Part shown: positions 1 to 8,485 of the stretch, piece after piece
How the letters are laid out: the number at the start of each line of letters is the position of its first letter
How positions within the stretch are numbered: the first letter of the stretch is position 1
Assembly (NCBI RefSeq): GCF_014692875.1
Contig: NZ_CP061171.1
Span: 3,658,001 to 3,722,000 of the forward strand
Origin: Pedobacter riviphilus
GTDB lineage: Bacteria > Bacteroidota > Bacteroidia > Sphingobacteriales > Sphingobacteriaceae
Reading direction: 5' to 3'
Length of the DNA: 64,000 nucleotides
Notes under the pieces: model-generated
Database searches by the model: none
Told to the model about the DNA's origin: nothing
The model's input: only the letters and a program-made list of their open reading frames with translations
Position numbers and translations under genes: made by a program

Positions 1-1
1 G

Positions 2-616
2 AACATTCCGGCTATTTTGAATGTATGGTTTCCGGGTAGTGAAGCAGGAAATGCCATTGCCGATGTTCTTTTTGGCGATGTGAATCCTTCAGGCAAATTA
101 AGCGCAACCTTTCCTCAAAACGTTGGTCAGGTGCCATTGTACTATGCGCATAAAAATACCGGTCGTCCATTGGCTGAAGGCAAATGGTTCGAAAAATTCC
201 GTTCCAATTATTTAGACGTAAGCAACGATCCATTATATCCATTCGGCTTTGGTTTAAGCTATACCTCATTTAATTATAGTGATGTTAAACTGAGCGCAAA
301 TACATTAACCAAAGGGAAATCGATCACTGCATCGATTACATTAAGCAATACAGGCAAATATGAAGGTAAAGAGGTTGTTCAATTATATATTCAAGACCTT
401 GTGGGTAGCATTACCCGACCGGTAAAAGAGCTAAAAGGTTTTCAAAAAATTAATTTAAAAGCTGGAGAAAGTAAAACCGTTATTTTCAATATTTCCGAAA
501 ACGACCTTAAGTTTTACAATTCTGATCTAAAATTTGTTGCAGAACCCGGCGATTTTAAAGTATTTATAGGAACAAATTCGCGTGATGTAAAAGAAGCATC
601 TTTTACACTGAAATAA
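2..616 (+). CDS. Beta-glucosidase, GH3 family (3' part only)
   Basis: The open frame enters from the left edge with no start in the window, so this is the C-terminal 204 or so residues of a larger protein. The sequence NVWFPGSEAGNAIADVLFGD followed by NPSGKL is the hallmark end of the GH3 C-terminal (alpha/beta) domain, and the remainder from about residue 95 (SYTSFNYSDVKLS onward) is the fibronectin-III-like domain that closes BglX-type enzymes. The family hydrolyses terminal beta-glucosides or xylosides, normally in the periplasm. The active-site half and any signal peptide lie upstream of the window. A rho-independent terminator follows at once. Confidence 0.93.
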   Translation, partial: NIPAILNVWFPGSEAGNAIADVLFGDVNPSGKLSATFPQNVGQVPLYYAHKNTGRPLAEGKWFEKFRSNYLDVSNDPLYPFGFGLSYTSFNYSDVKLSANTLTKGKSITASITLSNTGKYEGKEVVQLYIQDLVGSITRPVKELKGFQKINLKAGESKTVIFNISENDLKFYNSDLKFVAEPGDFKVFIGTNSRDVKEASFTLK

Positions 617-636
617 AGACAATTTGGTTTGGTTAT

Positions 637-676
637 AAACCCTGAGCTATTGTAAAATAGCCAGGGTTTTCTATTT
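637..676 (+). terminator. Rho-independent terminator after GH3 gene
   Basis: AAACCCTG (637-644) plus GCTATT (646-651) pair with AATAGC (656-661) plus CAGGGTTT (662-669), giving a long stem with a short loop, followed by a T-rich run. It separates the GH3 gene from the next gene. Confidence 0.75.
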
Positions 677-683
677 TTGTTAA

Positions 684-1463
684 ATGAAAAAGATTATTTT
701 AACTACCTGCATTCTTTTTTCTGTACTCTTTTTAAACGCTCAAGACTTAAAAAAATACGACAGGGGAAGCTATATCAAAGGAAAGGACTCTATTTACTAT
801 AGAATCCTGTTTCCAGAGAATTTTAATCCCGACCAAAAATATCCACTCGTAATTTTTCTGCATGGTGTTGGAGAAAGAGGTATCGATAATGGCAATCAAT
901 TATTGCACGGAGGAAAACTGTTTTTAAAGAACGATGTGCGTAAAAATTTCCCTGCTATTGTGGTTTTCCCTCAGTGCCCACCTAACGATTTTTGGGCAAA
1001 TGCCAATTTTGAGAAAGATGCCAAAGGTAAAAGGAAAATCAGTTTTGTAGAAGGTGGCAAACCAACTAAAATTATGCATGCACTACAAGGAATGGTTAGA
1101 AATTTCCTTAATAAACCTTATATAAACCAAGATCAAGTATATGTAGGTGGTTTATCTATGGGAGCAATGGGTACCTACGAATTGTTAAGGAGAGAACGCC
1201 GTAAATTTGCCGCAGCTATTGCTATTTGTGGTGGAGACAATACCAACAACATTAAAAAATATCAAAAAATACCACTTTGGATCTTTCATGGTGCAAAAGA
1301 TGATATTGTAGACCCTGTATTTTCGATTGCCATTGCCGAGCGACTAAAAACCGTTGGCGACGAAGTGAAATTCACCCTGTATCCAAATGCAAACCACAAT
1401 AGCTGGGACAATGCCTTTGCCGAACCGGAGTTGTTAAGCTGGTTGTTTTCGCATAAGCGGTAA
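684..1463 (+). CDS. Exported esterase, alpha/beta-hydrolase (PHB depolymerase / carboxylesterase-like)
   Basis: A 259-residue protein with a short Sec signal ending near LNAQ (residue 20). The alpha/beta-hydrolase pattern is clear: oxyanion-side HGVGERG at about residue 60, nucleophile elbow GGLSMG with Ser158, a candidate acid in GAKDDIVD (about 206-210) and a candidate His in NANHNSWDN near residue 240. Length and motifs fit the single-domain exported esterases that Bacteroidota often keep beside glycosidases, where they remove acyl or feruloyl-type esters. The substrate cannot be read from the sequence. The neighbouring GH3 gene suggests a role in glycan side-chain removal, but a terminator lies between them. 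Confidence 0.8.
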   Translation: MKKIILTTCILFSVLFLNAQDLKKYDRGSYIKGKDSIYYRILFPENFNPDQKYPLVIFLHGVGERGIDNGNQLLHGGKLFLKNDVRKNFPAIVVFPQCPPNDFWANANFEKDAKGKRKISFVEGGKPTKIMHALQGMVRNFLNKPYINQDQVYVGGLSMGAMGTYELLRRERRKFAAAIAICGGDNTNNIKKYQKIPLWIFHGAKDDIVDPVFSIAIAERLKTVGDEVKFTLYPNANHNSWDNAFAEPELLSWLFSHKR

Positions 1464-1495
1464 TAGATAAATCAAACTCTGCGGTTTTCTCGCTA

Positions 1496-1610
1496 TCGTC
1501 GCCCTGAACTTATTTTAGGGTCTTTCTTAGATAGATGCTGACCACCTTGTAGCTGTTAGGTATTTAATACAATAGGAAATAACTACTAAAAATAAGTTCA
1601 GCATAACGAC
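1496..1610. repeat. Dispersed intergenic repeat, family A copy 1
   Basis: This segment (CCCTGAA, AGGGTCTT, GATGCTGACC, TTGTAGCT, AATAAGTTCAGCAT in order) aligns with the reverse complement of 52431-52545 and with 24727-24808, and partly resembles 21088-21200. No coding frame is present. It looks like a degenerate palindromic interspersed repeat. Confidence 0.6.
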
Positions 1611-1620
1611 CAAATGCAAA

Positions 1621-1652
1621 AAAAGGTCCTGACAATAAAATCAGGACCTTTT
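1621..1652. terminator. Bidirectional terminator between convergent genes
   Basis: Perfect stem AAAAGGTCCTGA (1621-1632) / TCAGGACCTTTT (1641-1652) with an 8-base loop, lying between the plus-strand esterase and the minus-strand yebC-type gene. T-runs on both strands suit both. Confidence 0.8.
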
Positions 1653-1673
1653 CTATACATTTTCTAATTGATA

Positions 1674-2402
1674 TTATTCTGCCATATTATGGTAAACGGC
1701 CTGCACATCATCATCTTCCTCCAACTTATCGATTAATTTTAACACATCAGCAGCCTGCTCTTCTGTAACCTCGTGATGAGATAAAGCAATACGCTCCAAT
1801 TTAGAGCTTTTTAACTCGATGCCTTTTTCTTCTAAAGCTTTTTGCAAAGAACCAAAGTTTTCGAATGCACCCTGTGCTACTGCGATATCATTTCCTTCTT
1901 CATCGGCCTCAACATAAAGTTCCTCTAGGCCCGCATCAATTAATTCGAACTCTAACTCTTCCAGATCTAAACCTTCTGCAGGCACGAAACGGAAAATAGA
2001 TTTACGGTTAAAAACAAAATCCAACGATCCGGTTTTTCCTAAAGTTCCATTCGTTTTATTAAAATAACTACGAACATTTGCTACGGTACGGTTGGTATTA
2101 TCAGTAGCTGTTTCAATTAAAACGGCTACGCCATGTGGCGCATAACCTTCGTATACAATTTCTTCATAGTTAGCCAAAGATTTATCAGATGCTCGTTTAA
2201 TTGCTGCCTCTACCCTATCTTTTGGCATGTTTACGGCTTTCGCATTTTGCATAGCCGTACGTAAACGAGAGTTGGTTTCAGGATGAGGTCCTGATTCCTT
2301 AACCGCCATTACGATATCTTTACCAATACGCGTAAACTGAACCGCCATTTTGGCCCAACGCTTAAATTTTCTCTCTTTTCTAAATTCGAATGCTCTTCCC
2401 AT
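1674..2402 (-). CDS. YebC/PmpR (TACO1) family protein
   Basis: 242 residues, the normal length, matching the family from end to end: N-terminal MGRAFEFRKERKFKRWAKMA (a diverged form of the usual GHSKW start seen in Bacteroidota), then PETNSRLRTAMQNAKAVNMP, the EEIVYEGYAPHGVAVLIE block and the NVRSYFNKTNGTLGKTGS block. The family is described as a transcriptional regulator in some bacteria and as a factor that relieves ribosome stalling in others, so the role here is left open. The C-terminus is acidic (EEDDDVQAVYHN). The ATG start is clear. It ends near the bidirectional terminator, and threonine dehydrogenase lies upstream on the same strand. Confidence 0.93.
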   Translation of the reverse strand: MGRAFEFRKERKFKRWAKMAVQFTRIGKDIVMAVKESGPHPETNSRLRTAMQNAKAVNMPKDRVEAAIKRASDKSLANYEEIVYEGYAPHGVAVLIETATDNTNRTVANVRSYFNKTNGTLGKTGSLDFVFNRKSIFRFVPAEGLDLEELEFELIDAGLEELYVEADEEGNDIAVAQGAFENFGSLQKALEEKGIELKSSKLERIALSHHEVTEEQAADVLKLIDKLEEDDDVQAVYHNMAE

Positions 2403-2477
2403 TGTTTGGAGTATTGAGATATAAGATTTGAGATGTGAGACCTTAAGCCTTCAACCTTCAAACCCTCTACCTTTACA

Positions 2478-3422
2478 TTATTTTTTTAAATTATTTAACA
2501 TATCAGTCGTCAGTTTCGATAAATCGAACTCTGGTTTCCATCCCCAATCTTTTGCTGCGTAGTTGTCATCAATAGAACGTGGCCAGCTGTTTGCAATTTG
2601 CTGACGAGGATCGTTAGCGCTGTAAGTTAGCGTAAAATCCGGAATATGTTTTCTGATCTCGGCTGCTAAAACCTCTGGTGTAAAACTTACCCCAGCAAAA
2701 TTATAACTGCTGCGCACTGAAATCTGATCTGCAGGGGCATCCATCAGCTCGATTGTTCCGCGGATAGCATCATCCATATACATCATAGGTAATTCTGTTT
2801 CCGCATTTAAGAAACTCTGGTAGCTACCTTTTTTCAACGCATCGTGGAAAATGTGGATGGCATAATCTGTTGTTCCGCCACCTGGTGCAGCTTTCCAGCT
2901 GATTAATCCCGGATACCGGATGCTACGTACATCTAATCCGTATTTCTGGTTATAATATTCGCACCAGCGCTCACCTGCCAGTTTACTAATTCCATAAACA
3001 GTATTCGGATCCATTACACAATATTGTGAGGTATTATCTTTTGGCGAATTCGGTCCAAATACTGCGATAGAACTTGGCCAATATACTTTTGCAGTTTTAT
3101 ATTCTAAAGCTAAATCTAAAACATTCAATAAGCCATTCATATTCAAATCCCAGGCTAGCTTCGGATTTTGCTCGCCTGTAGCCGATAATAAAGCCGCTAA
3201 AAGGTAAACCTGTGTTGGTCTGTATTTATGGAAAATGCCATTGATCATTTCCTTATCAAGTACATTCACAAATTCAAACGGTGCAGAGTTTTTGATATCA
3301 TAATCAGGCCTGCGTATATCGCATGCAACAACATGATCATCACCATATATTTTACGTAACATGGTTACCAACTCGGTACCAATTTGCCCGTTAGAGCCTA
3401 AAACAACAATTTTTTCTTGCAT
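2478..3422 (-). CDS. L-threonine 3-dehydrogenase, SDR (epimerase-like) type
   Basis: An extended short-chain dehydrogenase of 314 residues when started at the ATG at 3422; a longer frame begins at TTG 3443 but adds only a basic tail. It shows the Rossmann motif VLGSNGQIGTE, the catalytic Ser region WPSSIAVFGP and YGISKLAGE (Tyr/Lys). The stretch YPGLISWKAAPGGGTTDYA is typical of the SDR-type L-threonine dehydrogenases, which oxidise threonine to 2-amino-3-ketobutyrate with NAD; generic UDP-sugar epimerases lack it. A -7 box TACCTTTG lies at 3441-3448 on the minus strand, giving a short leader. The partner enzyme (Kbl) is not in the window. Confidence 0.85.
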   Translation of the reverse strand: MQEKIVVLGSNGQIGTELVTMLRKIYGDDHVVACDIRRPDYDIKNSAPFEFVNVLDKEMINGIFHKYRPTQVYLLAALLSATGEQNPKLAWDLNMNGLLNVLDLALEYKTAKVYWPSSIAVFGPNSPKDNTSQYCVMDPNTVYGISKLAGERWCEYYNQKYGLDVRSIRYPGLISWKAAPGGGTTDYAIHIFHDALKKGSYQSFLNAETELPMMYMDDAIRGTIELMDAPADQISVRSSYNFAGVSFTPEVLAAEIRKHIPDFTLTYSANDPRQQIANSWPRSIDDNYAAKDWGWKPEFDLSKLTTDMLNNLKK

Positions 3423-3623
3423 ATTTTTTTTGAGATTGAGCAAAGGTAAAAAAATGAGATAAAAGGCGATAAAATATTTATACTTAGTGTATAGAATAAT
3501 GGAGAATTATTTAAAATAAGCTAATTGGATAAACTGGTTAACTGTTAACTGCAAATTGCCAACTGAAACTTCAACATTAATTTTATACATTTACTACACG
3601 CGTACCGTATAACCAAATAACAA

Positions 3624-4184
3624 ATGACTCACCCTGAGCCTGAAAAATCTGAAGATTTAATTAAACGCCTGAAACTAGGCGATAAGCAGGCTTACGAAAA
3701 AATATATTTTATCTACAGTAACGAGCTTTTATTGGCAGCCTACAAAAAAACAGGCGATAAGGTAATTGCTGAAGAACTGGTACAGAATATCTTTATCTCC
3801 CTTTGGGAAAAGCGGGAGAGAACAGGAATCAATAACCTCCAGGCTTATTTGTTCGGCGCCTTGAAGTTAAGCGTAATCAACTACATCAGGAGTTTGGTTA
3901 TGCAAAACAAATACATGGAGTACCAAACCCTAACCTATTCAGAAAACCATCAGGATACCGCAAATCTGGTCGATCTTCACGATCTATCTTCCATCATTGA
4001 AGAAGGTATCAACTCACTTCCAGAAAAAACACAAGAAGTTTTCAGGCTTAGCCGATACCAACACCAATCTACTAAAGATATTTCTGCAGGTCTAAATATC
4101 TCCGAAAAAGCCGTAGAGTATCATATCACCCAATCTATTAAAAGGATAAAAGAGTACATTAAAAATTTTTACATCTTTTTATAG
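3624..4184 (+). CDS. ECF sigma factor, FecI-like
   Basis: 186 residues with sigma region 2 (LIKRLKLGDKQAYEKIYFIY, then EELVQNIFISLWEKRE) and sigma region 4 (INSLPEKTQEVFRLSRYQHQ, KDISAGLNISEKAVEYHITQ). This layout is that of the Bacteroidota RpoE/FecI-like sigma factors that drive TonB-receptor operons. The next two genes are a FecR-like anti-sigma factor and an STN-bearing receptor, the standard cell-surface signalling trio: substrate binding to the receptor should release this sigma factor. The targets probably include the receptor and perhaps the metabolic cluster behind it, which is inference. Confidence 0.92.
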   Translation: MTHPEPEKSEDLIKRLKLGDKQAYEKIYFIYSNELLLAAYKKTGDKVIAEELVQNIFISLWEKRERTGINNLQAYLFGALKLSVINYIRSLVMQNKYMEYQTLTYSENHQDTANLVDLHDLSSIIEEGINSLPEKTQEVFRLSRYQHQSTKDISAGLNISEKAVEYHITQSIKRIKEYIKNFYIFL

Positions 4185-4290
4185 CTGATTATCAGGTAAT
4201 TAAAATTTATTTCATTTTTTATCGTGCCTAGCTTTAGGGTTTCACTCCTGTTGCGTTACTTGTGTAATATAAGACCAAATATTCTTTTTT

Positions 4291-5313
4291 ATGGACCAGA
4301 AATCATTTTACGATTTACTAAGCCGTTACGAAAACGGAAATTGTACTGAAGCCGAAAGGCTATGGGTAGATAAATGGTACCATAACTTAAATAGCCAGAA
4401 TTTTAAAGATTTATCGTCAACTGCGCTCGAAGAGATGCAGATAAATACCTGGTTTGGCATCAATAGCATTGGGCAGAAACCAACAAACACATTAAGGGTT
4501 AAAAAGCTTTGGCCAAAATTTGCCATTGCAGCATCTATTGTCATTGCATTTTTTATTGCTGGTTTATATTTAACCACTTACAACCATGCCGAACAATCTT
4601 TCATTGATGAAAATGATGGTTTAAGCTTAATCAGCAAAACAAATGAGGGCGACAGTAGTCTGGTTATCACGCTTAGTGATGAAAGTACGGTAACACTTAA
4701 ACCGCAGGCAAACATTATTTACCCTAAGGTTTTTGCAACTAACAAAAGAATGGTTTACCTAAAAGGAAGTGCATTTTTCTCGGTAAGCAAAAATCCTAAG
4801 CGTCCATTTTATGTATACAATCAAAAATTGGTTGTTCGGGTTTTGGGCACTAGCTTTTGGGTAAAATCATCAACTGATAAACTTCCAGCTCAGGTTGCGG
4901 TAAGAACTGGTAAAGTTCAGGTAGCCGAAAATCAGAAAAGTTCGCTGTTTACTTTTGCTAAAGAGAAATTGGCTAAACCAATTCTACTTACGCCAAACCA
5001 AAAGGGCGTTTTTGCTGATCACAAATTAAACAAAACATTGGTAAGCAAGCCCATCCCACTGGCCGAAGCTTATAATATACCCACAAGTTTGAGCTACAAT
5101 TTTAAAGAAGAAAGCGTTAAGGAAATTTTCAAAACCTTATCTGAAGCTTATGGGATAGAGATAAAATCGGATAATGAACAGATTTCGACCTATACTTTTA
5201 CCGGAGATTTAAGCAAGAAAGGGCTATATGAGCAGCTCGACCTGATCTGCGGAACCATCTCAAGCAAATATTATATTCAGGGAACTAGTATTATAGTTTC
5301 CAATAAAAACTAA
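4291..5313 (+). CDS. FecR-family anti-sigma factor
   Basis: 340 residues. The N-terminal cytoplasmic part (FYDLLSRYENGNCTEAER) is the sigma-binding region of FecR proteins, followed by one membrane span at about residues 72-94 (FAIAASIVIAFFIAGLYLTT). The periplasmic part has the FecR core (DESTVTLKPQANIIYPKVF, YLKGSAFFSVSKNPKRPFYV, VLGTSFWVKS) and a C-terminal DUF4974-like domain (LSYNFKEESVKEIFKTLSEA) resembling an STN fold. It is expected to hold the adjacent ECF sigma factor inactive until the receptor's STN domain signals. It sits 106 bases after the sigma gene. Confidence 0.92.
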   Translation: MDQKSFYDLLSRYENGNCTEAERLWVDKWYHNLNSQNFKDLSSTALEEMQINTWFGINSIGQKPTNTLRVKKLWPKFAIAASIVIAFFIAGLYLTTYNHAEQSFIDENDGLSLISKTNEGDSSLVITLSDESTVTLKPQANIIYPKVFATNKRMVYLKGSAFFSVSKNPKRPFYVYNQKLVVRVLGTSFWVKSSTDKLPAQVAVRTGKVQVAENQKSSLFTFAKEKLAKPILLTPNQKGVFADHKLNKTLVSKPIPLAEAYNIPTSLSYNFKEESVKEIFKTLSEAYGIEIKSDNEQISTYTFTGDLSKKGLYEQLDLICGTISSKYYIQGTSIIVSNKN

Positions 5314-5506
5314 CCAATATATAAACATGATGAAGAAGAACCACAACACCAACAGCCCGTAACCGCGGCTCCGTTTTCCATAATATTTTTCTAAAAACAA
5401 AGCCGACAATGTGGGGCATTGCCGGCGAGTTAAATACATCAGAAATGTATTCATGGTATTTCTATGTCCAATAAATCCAATCATTTAATGAACAATAACC
5501 AAATTT
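5314..5506 (+). promoter_or_regulatory. Leader of the TonB receptor: 11-codon ORF and hairpins
   Basis: The gap between the anti-sigma and receptor genes holds a tiny frame at 5327-5362 (MMKKNHNTNSP, then stop), a near-perfect stem GCCGACAATG (5402-5411) / CATTGCCGGC (5417-5426) and a smaller ATACAT / ATGTAT hairpin (5434-5450). The 14-base string AACCAATATATAAA occurs both here (5312-5325) and before the subunit-3 gene (about 9648). That suggests a shared 5' element, perhaps a promoter or translation enhancer. Function is inferred only. Confidence 0.4.
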
Positions 5507-8437
5507 ATGAAAAAAAATCAACTTATTTCGCTGGCGATATATGCAATGAGAGTTTCGATTTACCAAATACTTGCAATAATAATTTTTACTTGTGCTGCAT
5601 TTGCAAATAATGTAGGCGCACAGGATTTTTTGAATATACCCATTTCGATCAAAGCCGATCAAACAGATATTAAAACCATTATTGAAAAAACAGAACACTT
5701 AGCCAATGTTAAATTTGTTTACAGTCCACAGTTAATAAACTCTAACCGTAAAGTTTCTATCAATGTGGTTAACCAAAAACTTAAATACTTTCTTGAGAAT
5801 TCGCTAAAACGTTATGACGTGGGATATAGGATAGTTAAGGATCAGATTCTGCTCTATTCTATTCCCGCAAATAACAACCTCGAACTACTCAGAACCTTCG
5901 AAGGTATTGTTACCGGAAAAGTAACAGATAGTAAAGGCAATGCCATTCCCGGTGTATCGATTACCGTTAAGGGGAAATCAATAGGAACCACAACCGACGA
6001 AAATGGAGCCTTTGCATTAAAGGGCCTAACTGTTGATAGCCGAATACTCGTGGTAAGATACGTAGGTTTCATTTCTAAGGAGGTAAATCTATCACCAGGC
6101 AATGCCGACGAAAACCTGAGCATCAGCCTATCAGAAGATAACCTGCAACTGGAAAGTGTGATGGTAACCGGCGGTAACCCAAAGAAAAAATTAGAAAGTA
6201 GTGTAGCTTTAACCTCGGTGAGCAATAAAGATATCACCAACAGGGCGCCACTAAACAGCACCGATTTATTAAAGGCGATACCGGGCTTAACAGTAGAAAG
6301 TACAGGTGGCGATGGGCCAGGTAACGTTTGGGTAAGGGGCTTTCCGCAACAGGGCGGCTACATTTTCTTAGGCATACAAGAAGATGGCTTACCGCTTTTG
6401 CCAACAGGTTTCAACACTAACCCCTCTGTAGATCAATATTATAAAACAGATTTAACCATCCAGAATATCGAAGCCATTAGAGGTGGTAATGCTTCAATTG
6501 TACAAGCCAATACACCAGGTGCTGTGGTAAACAACATCAGTTATGTTGGTGCAGATAAACAGTATGGCCAATTTAAGTTTACAACAGGTTTTTCGCAAGG
6601 TTTATACCGTTTTGATGGAAATACCGGCGGCAAAATAAACGATCAGATTAAATATAATATCGGTGGTTTTTACCGTACCGATAATGGCGTGGTAGATCAG
6701 GGCTTTAATCCGGCTAACCAGGGCGGGCAGATTAAAGGAAACATGACTTTCAATTTTAAGAACAACAAGGGCTTTATCAGAGTATATGGCAAATACCTGA
6801 ATGATAAGGTTCAGTTCTTATTAACAAGTTATTACCCTTACGATGGTACCGGAAAACCAACTACTTACCGCGATTATAATATGGCAACGCAATCAATTAC
6901 ACCGATTCAAACCGATTGGAGCTACAATGATCCTACCAACGGGAGCCATAATTTCAGTTTAACAGATGGAATCCACACCAAATTAGGTTCAGGTGGTTTT
7001 CAATTCAACTATTTAACTGATAATGGCTGGCAGATTGTGAACAATTTCCGTTACCAAAATACACATACTAATTCTACTTATACTGCCCCTGCAGGAATTG
7101 TAGCGAGAACAGCAGCAACACCTTATTACTACCCTGGTGGTTCAGTAGCGCCTTTTGTAGCTGGAGATTATGTAATTACTTCTAATGCACAGGGGCAAAT
7201 TAACAGTGATGTTCAGATCATTAATTACCTGGATTTAAGAAAAAAAGTAAAAGATCATAGTATTAACATCGGATTGGGCATTCACCAATATAACAGAGAT
7301 GATTTACGTTATGCTTTCCGTTCATTTACCGAATTTAAAGAACATCCAAGCATTTTATTACAGTCACCAACAGCGGCAGAACGTACCATTCAAACCAAAA
7401 ATACTTTCATTGGCGATACCAGAACGCTATCTGCTTATGCAGGTGATGAAATTAAAATATCAGAAAAATGGCGTTTAGATATTGGAGTAAGGATTGACAA
7501 TCAGAATGTTAAAGGCGACCGGCCTTACTACGCACTAAATGCCAATGGCACAGTTAATACAACCGCCAGCGCAACCCCTACAATTTTAGGTTACACGCAT
7601 TATGATGAAACTTTAACCAATTGGGCAGCTTCGTTAGGGGCAAACTACAAAATAAACACAACATCAAGTATTTTCGCTAGAGCAACAAAAGCTTACAATG
7701 CGCCAAACATTGGCGATTATAATGCATCGGCTTATAACGCAGCAAACATAAAAAAACGTCCTGTTTATTTGGGTGAAATTGGTTTTAAATATGCTAAAAA
7801 CAATCTGGCTATCTTTGCCTCAGGCAGTTACTCAGCAATTAAAAACACATCATTAACCATTAATGTTCCTACAGTTGCATCAGGCTTACAGGCATTGGTG
7901 GCATTTGGTTCTACACGTACCTGGAGTGCCGAGTATGAGGTTTCTTACAAAATTGCCAAACCACTAAGCTTACGTTTAACGGGGACATTGCAAGATTCTA
8001 AATACACAGATTACGAAGCAAACACAAGTGGAAATGCCGCTGTTGCGGCCGAATTTGGCAATCGTATTTACAGTTTCACTGGCAATAGAACCGAACGTGT
8101 TCCGGTACTCAACACAGAACTTGGTGCCAATTACGACTACAAAAACTTTAACCTCTATATAGCAGCCAATTATGTTGGCAACCGTTTCACTTCACCTAGC
8201 GAAAGTTATAAACTACCAAGTTACGTGGTAATGAAAGCTGGTGCCGGTTATAACTTTACTAAGAAAATAGCAATAAGATTTTGGGCAGACAACTTGTTAA
8301 ATGCAAAAGTGTTGACAGAAGGCGATGTTCGCGGAGATCAGTTTAGAGATTTCTCAACAGTAAGCCCTGGTCAATTAATGATTGGCAGAACTTTACTTCA
8401 ACGTACATTCTGGGGATCATTAGCTTATTCATTCTAA
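5507..8437 (+). CDS. TonB-dependent receptor with STN signalling domain
   Basis: 976 residues. In order: a signal peptide (to about residue 39, NNVGAQ), an STN secretin/TonB short domain (about 45-120), a carboxypeptidase-D-regulatory-like fold (GKVTDSKGNAIPGVSITVKG, about 136-215), a plug (LLKAIPGLTVESTGGDGPGN, then WVRGFPQQGGY and IEAIRGGNASI) and a 22-strand-type barrel ending in RTFWGSLAYSF with terminal Phe. The STN domain and upstream sigma/anti-sigma genes point to substrate-induced transenvelope signalling. No SusD-like lipoprotein follows and the plug lacks the SusC signature, so a siderophore-like or small glycoside ligand is as likely as an oligosaccharide. Placement just before the oxidative sugar cluster hints at a glycoside ligand. 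Confidence 0.93.
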   Translation: MKKNQLISLAIYAMRVSIYQILAIIIFTCAAFANNVGAQDFLNIPISIKADQTDIKTIIEKTEHLANVKFVYSPQLINSNRKVSINVVNQKLKYFLENSLKRYDVGYRIVKDQILLYSIPANNNLELLRTFEGIVTGKVTDSKGNAIPGVSITVKGKSIGTTTDENGAFALKGLTVDSRILVVRYVGFISKEVNLSPGNADENLSISLSEDNLQLESVMVTGGNPKKKLESSVALTSVSNKDITNRAPLNSTDLLKAIPGLTVESTGGDGPGNVWVRGFPQQGGYIFLGIQEDGLPLLPTGFNTNPSVDQYYKTDLTIQNIEAIRGGNASIVQANTPGAVVNNISYVGADKQYGQFKFTTGFSQGLYRFDGNTGGKINDQIKYNIGGFYRTDNGVVDQGFNPANQGGQIKGNMTFNFKNNKGFIRVYGKYLNDKVQFLLTSYYPYDGTGKPTTYRDYNMATQSITPIQTDWSYNDPTNGSHNFSLTDGIHTKLGSGGFQFNYLTDNGWQIVNNFRYQNTHTNSTYTAPAGIVARTAATPYYYPGGSVAPFVAGDYVITSNAQGQINSDVQIINYLDLRKKVKDHSINIGLGIHQYNRDDLRYAFRSFTEFKEHPSILLQSPTAAERTIQTKNTFIGDTRTLSAYAGDEIKISEKWRLDIGVRIDNQNVKGDRPYYALNANGTVNTTASATPTILGYTHYDETLTNWAASLGANYKINTTSSIFARATKAYNAPNIGDYNASAYNAANIKKRPVYLGEIGFKYAKNNLAIFASGSYSAIKNTSLTINVPTVASGLQALVAFGSTRTWSAEYEVSYKIAKPLSLRLTGTLQDSKYTDYEANTSGNAAVAAEFGNRIYSFTGNRTERVPVLNTELGANYDYKNFNLYIAANYVGNRFTSPSESYKLPSYVVMKAGAGYNFTKKIAIRFWADNLLNAKVLTEGDVRGDQFRDFSTVSPGQLMIGRTLLQRTFWGSLAYSF

Positions 8438-8442
8438 CAAAT

Positions 8443-8470
8443 AAAACCGGAGTTTACGCTCCGGTTTTTT
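8443..8470 (+). terminator. Rho-independent terminator after TonB receptor
   Basis: AAAACCGGAG (8443-8452), six-base loop, CTCCGGTTTT (8459-8468) and further T residues. It lies 16 bases before the next start, so the downstream cluster may be transcribed by partial read-through or from a promoter within this gap. Confidence 0.85.
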
Positions 8471-8485
8471 TAATTCAAAAACATC

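Noticed and set aside
5260..5484. 74-codon minus-strand frame over the receptor leader
   Set aside because: Antisense to the end of the FecR gene and the leader hairpins; no motif and no neighbour support.
5507..8437. SusC-type nutrient receptor
   Set aside because: There is a TonB receptor with an STN domain, but no SusD gene follows and the plug lacks SusC signatures, so a broader TonB-receptor call is used.
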